In this document: positions 8,402 through 10,276 of the stretch, in pieces | How the letters are laid out: every line of letters begins with the position of its first letter | Numbering within the stretch: position 1 is the first letter of the stretch | Assembly: GCA_025356185.1 (NCBI GenBank) | Contig: JANXUN010000165.1 | Span: 1 to 10,276 of the forward strand | Direction of reading: 5' to 3' | Length of the DNA stretch: 10,276 nucleotides | From: Gemmatimonadaceae bacterium | Lineage (GTDB): Bacteria; Gemmatimonadota; Gemmatimonadetes; Gemmatimonadales; Gemmatimonadaceae | The notes under the pieces: model-generated | Seen by the model: the letters and a program-made list of their open reading frames with translations, nothing else | Databases searched by the model: none | What the model was told of the DNA's origin: nothing | Position numbers and translations under genes: made by a program

Positions 8402-8953
8402 ATGACTGCAAAGCAGCAGTGGCTCGCAGTGCTCGCCGTCGTCGTTCTGCTTGGCGGCGGCGCGTTCACGGCGATGCACTTTTTACGCGACGAACTCACG
8501 TCGATCACTGTCGGGTCGAAGGCGCCAGCGTTTACTGCGAAGACGCTCGATGCGAAGCCCGTTGTGAAAACACTCGACACGTATCGCGGTCAAGTCGTGT
8601 TGCTCAACATCTGGGGGACGTTCTGCATTCCCTGCCGCACGGAAATGCCGAGCATCGAAGCGCTGTATCAAGATCTGGGCAAGAAAGGACTCAAGGTTGT
8701 CGCGGTGAGCGTCGATCAGCCGGGTTTCGAGCAGCAGATTCGCGATTTTGCCAAAGAGTACAAACTCACATTTGATATTTTGTTCGACGAGACGGGCGCA
8801 ATTCAGCAGACGTATCGCGCGACGGGTGTTCCGGAAACATTTATCATTGGGCGCGACGGCGTGATTCATAAGAAAGTCATCAGTGCCGACGATTGGAACT
8901 CTGCCGGCAATCGTACACTGATCGAACTGTTGCTGGCCGAACCCAAGTCGTGA
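8402..8953 (+). CDS. Membrane-anchored TlpA/ResA-like thiol-disulfide oxidoreductase
   Basis: A 183-residue member of the TlpA/ResA/CcmG thioredoxin group, which reduces or exchanges disulfides outside the cytoplasmic membrane, often for cytochrome c maturation. Residues about 7-25 form an uncleaved signal anchor (WLAVLAVVVLLGGGAFTAM) with no lipobox cysteine. The thioredoxin fold follows: VGSKAPAFTAKTLD (37-50), then VLLNIWGTFCIPCRTEMP with redox cysteines C75 and C78, and the cis-proline P144 in TGVPETFII. The insertion with VAVSVDQPGFEQQIRDFAKEY is typical of TlpA proteins and of the AhpC/TSA-related group. The CIPC dipeptide is less usual than CEPC, CGPC or CVPC. No cytochrome c biogenesis gene is nearby, so the substrate is unknown; it may serve a general extracytoplasmic redox role. 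Its last codon overlaps the tsaD start. Confidence 0.9.
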   Translation: MTAKQQWLAVLAVVVLLGGGAFTAMHFLRDELTSITVGSKAPAFTAKTLDAKPVVKTLDTYRGQVVLLNIWGTFCIPCRTEMPSIEALYQDLGKKGLKVVAVSVDQPGFEQQIRDFAKEYKLTFDILFDETGAIQQTYRATGVPETFIIGRDGVIHKKVISADDWNSAGNRTLIELLLAEPKS

Positions 8954-10002
8954 GTGTGTGCGTTTTAGGCATTGAAACGTCGTGCGATGAAACGTCAGCG
9001 GCCGTAGTGTCTGGCGAGGCGACACATCCGCAATTGCGATCGTTGGTGATTTTGTCGCAGGACGTGCACCGTTTGTTTGGTGGCGTCGTTCCTGAAATCG
9101 CGAGCCGGCAACATCTCACGGGTATCGTCCCGACGGTACGTTCGGCGATGGACGAAGCCGGTGTAACGTGGAACGACCTCGATGCCATTGCAGTGACGTA
9201 CGCGCCCGGATTGGTTGGCGCGCTGCTCGTTGGTACGAGCTATGCGAAAGCGCTGGGATTGGCGACTGGCAAGCCAGTCGTGCCCGTGCATCATATGGAA
9301 GGCCATCTCTTTGCGACGCTACTGGAGCACGCTGATGCAGCCCCACCGTTTACCGCGCTACTGGTGAGTGGCGGACATACGATGCTGCTCGATGTCTCGG
9401 ACTGGGGGAGCTATCGATTGCTGGGACAGACGCGCGATGACGCCGCCGGCGAAGCGTTTGACAAAGTTGCCAAGCTGCTGGGGTTGCCGTATCCGGGAGG
9501 CAAGCACATAGAAGCAATGGCTGCGTCTGTAAACTCGCCGACCATACGATTTGCAAAACCGATGGTGCGTGCCAACGCGCAGCTGGGCGATGACGACTTT
9601 TATGATCTGTCCTTTAGCGGACTCAAGACGGCTGTGTTGCTTGCCGTGCGCGACGCAGAGAAATCCGGAACGCTCGACGCATCGCGCCCGGCGATCGCAC
9701 GCGGATTTCAGGACGCCCTTATTGGTACGCTGGTTGAAAAAGTCGAGCGCGCGGTGCGCGTGCACAGACGAAAGCGCGTCGTGTTGGGCGGAGGCGTCGC
9801 GTGCAATGTGGCGTTGCAGCAAGCAATCGCCGACCGTCTCGCGGCGCGCGGGGTATCGGTGTTCGCACCGACGCCGCGGTTGGCGACGGATAACGCGGCG
9901 ATGATTGCCGCAGCAGGTATGTTCCGGTACGCTGCGGGAACGCGCGCCGAGGCCTCACTCACCGCGCACGCATCGTTGCCAATTCCTGGACTTGAGTCAT
10001 GA
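8950..10002 (+). CDS. tsaD: tRNA N6-adenosine threonylcarbamoyltransferase TsaD
   Basis: TsaD (formerly Gcp/YgjD) transfers the threonylcarbamoyl group to A37 of ANN-decoding tRNAs, working with TsaB, TsaC and TsaE. From GTG 8950 the protein has 350 residues and begins MSVCVLGIETSCDETSAAVV, the canonical ASKHA-fold N-terminus. Other signatures are FGGVVPEIASRQH, VHHMEGHL with metal ligands H115 and H119, LLVSGGHTML, FSGLKTA, LGGGVACN, and TDNAAMIAAAG with D314 as the third metal ligand. The open frame extends up to 8893, but that stretch overlaps the thioredoxin gene and is not family-like; GTG 8956 is a second possible start. The overlap GTGA (8950-8953) with the upstream stop and ATGA (9999-10002) with lgt suggest coupling on both sides. 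TsaB, TsaC and TsaE are not in the window. Confidence 0.97.
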   Translation: MSVCVLGIETSCDETSAAVVSGEATHPQLRSLVILSQDVHRLFGGVVPEIASRQHLTGIVPTVRSAMDEAGVTWNDLDAIAVTYAPGLVGALLVGTSYAKALGLATGKPVVPVHHMEGHLFATLLEHADAAPPFTALLVSGGHTMLLDVSDWGSYRLLGQTRDDAAGEAFDKVAKLLGLPYPGGKHIEAMAASVNSPTIRFAKPMVRANAQLGDDDFYDLSFSGLKTAVLLAVRDAEKSGTLDASRPAIARGFQDALIGTLVEKVERAVRVHRRKRVVLGGGVACNVALQQAIADRLAARGVSVFAPTPRLATDNAAMIAAAGMFRYAAGTRAEASLTAHASLPIPGLES

Positions 10003-10276
10003 ATCCTGAAGGCATTCTTCATCATCCCACGATCTTCAAACTCGGTCCCCTTGAACTGACCGGATTTGGACTCGCCGTCCTCGCGGCGTTTGCGATTTCG
10101 CAGATTGTGTGTCAGCGCGAGCTCACACGTCGCGGACAGGACGTCGAAGCGAACGCGATGCCCGACATCGTTATGGCCGCGTTGATCGGCACGTTGATCG
10201 GCGCCAAGACGTATTTCGTGATTTTGAACGGCGATGCGAGCCAGTTCTTTTCTCGCGGTGGCTTTGTCTTTTGGGG
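9999..10276 (+). CDS. lgt: Prolipoprotein diacylglyceryl transferase Lgt, 3' truncated by the window edge
   Basis: Lgt transfers diacylglycerol from phosphatidylglycerol to the lipobox cysteine of prolipoproteins in the inner membrane. Only the first 92 codons are in the window. The N-terminus HHPTIFKLGPLELTGFGLAV matches the Lgt opening (usually HP-IFSIGP-x-YG-L). Transmembrane segments are visible at about 20-38 and 57-75. The segment LIGTLIGAKTYFVI corresponds to the conserved GG-IGAR-Y-VL region, with lysine (K70) where arginine is usual. GGFVFW (87-92) leads into the expected GG-hairpin and catalytic-histidine region, which lies beyond the edge. The ATG overlaps the tsaD stop (ATGA), so it probably belongs to the same transcript. 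The alignment is partial, so the lysine change cannot be judged well. Confidence 0.88.
   Translation, partial: MNPEGILHHPTIFKLGPLELTGFGLAVLAAFAISQIVCQRELTRRGQDVEANAMPDIVMAALIGTLIGAKTYFVILNGDASQFFSRGGFVFW

Overview
The window is a gene-dense stretch of bacterial chromosome, GC-rich, with every supported gene on the + strand. The mix of a GWxTD-domain protein, many GTG starts, little Shine-Dalgarno sequence and the order queA-tgt-yajC-def-fmt-rsmB-(PASTA)-rpe-tlpA-tsaD-lgt suggests Gemmatimonadota or a related FCB-group lineage. This assignment is an inference from gene content; no 16S or other phylogenetic marker was compared.

Layout: (1) Positions 1-1553 hold a TPR plus GWxTD-domain protein whose 5' end looks incomplete: its first TPR helix is cut and two in-frame stops lie just upstream. 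(2) Positions 1554-1658 hold an inverted repeat that may end transcription of the first gene, followed by the 5' region of queA. (3) Positions 1659-10276 hold one long apparent operon: queA and tgt (queuosine tRNA modification), yajC (Sec accessory), def and fmt (N-formyl-methionine cycle), rsmB (16S rRNA m5C methyltransferase), a single-PASTA membrane protein, rpe (pentose phosphate pathway), a membrane-anchored TlpA/ResA-like thioredoxin, tsaD (t6A tRNA modification), and the first 92 codons of lgt (lipoprotein maturation). Six junctions overlap by 1-4 nt (ATGA, GTGA or TAGTG), so translational coupling is likely.

The shared theme is translation (tRNA modification, initiator formylation and deformylation, rRNA methylation) with envelope and secretion functions inserted (YajC, PASTA protein, TlpA, Lgt). 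Catalytic or metal-binding residues are intact in Tgt, Def, Fmt, RsmB, Rpe, TlpA and TsaD. Most of the window is conserved housekeeping DNA. I see no mobile element, CRISPR array, tRNA, rRNA or phage gene, and no convincing new system. The points most worth checking are the kinase-less PASTA protein, which sits where Firmicutes carry the PASTA kinase PrkC (between rsmB and rpe), and the broken-looking start of the first gene.
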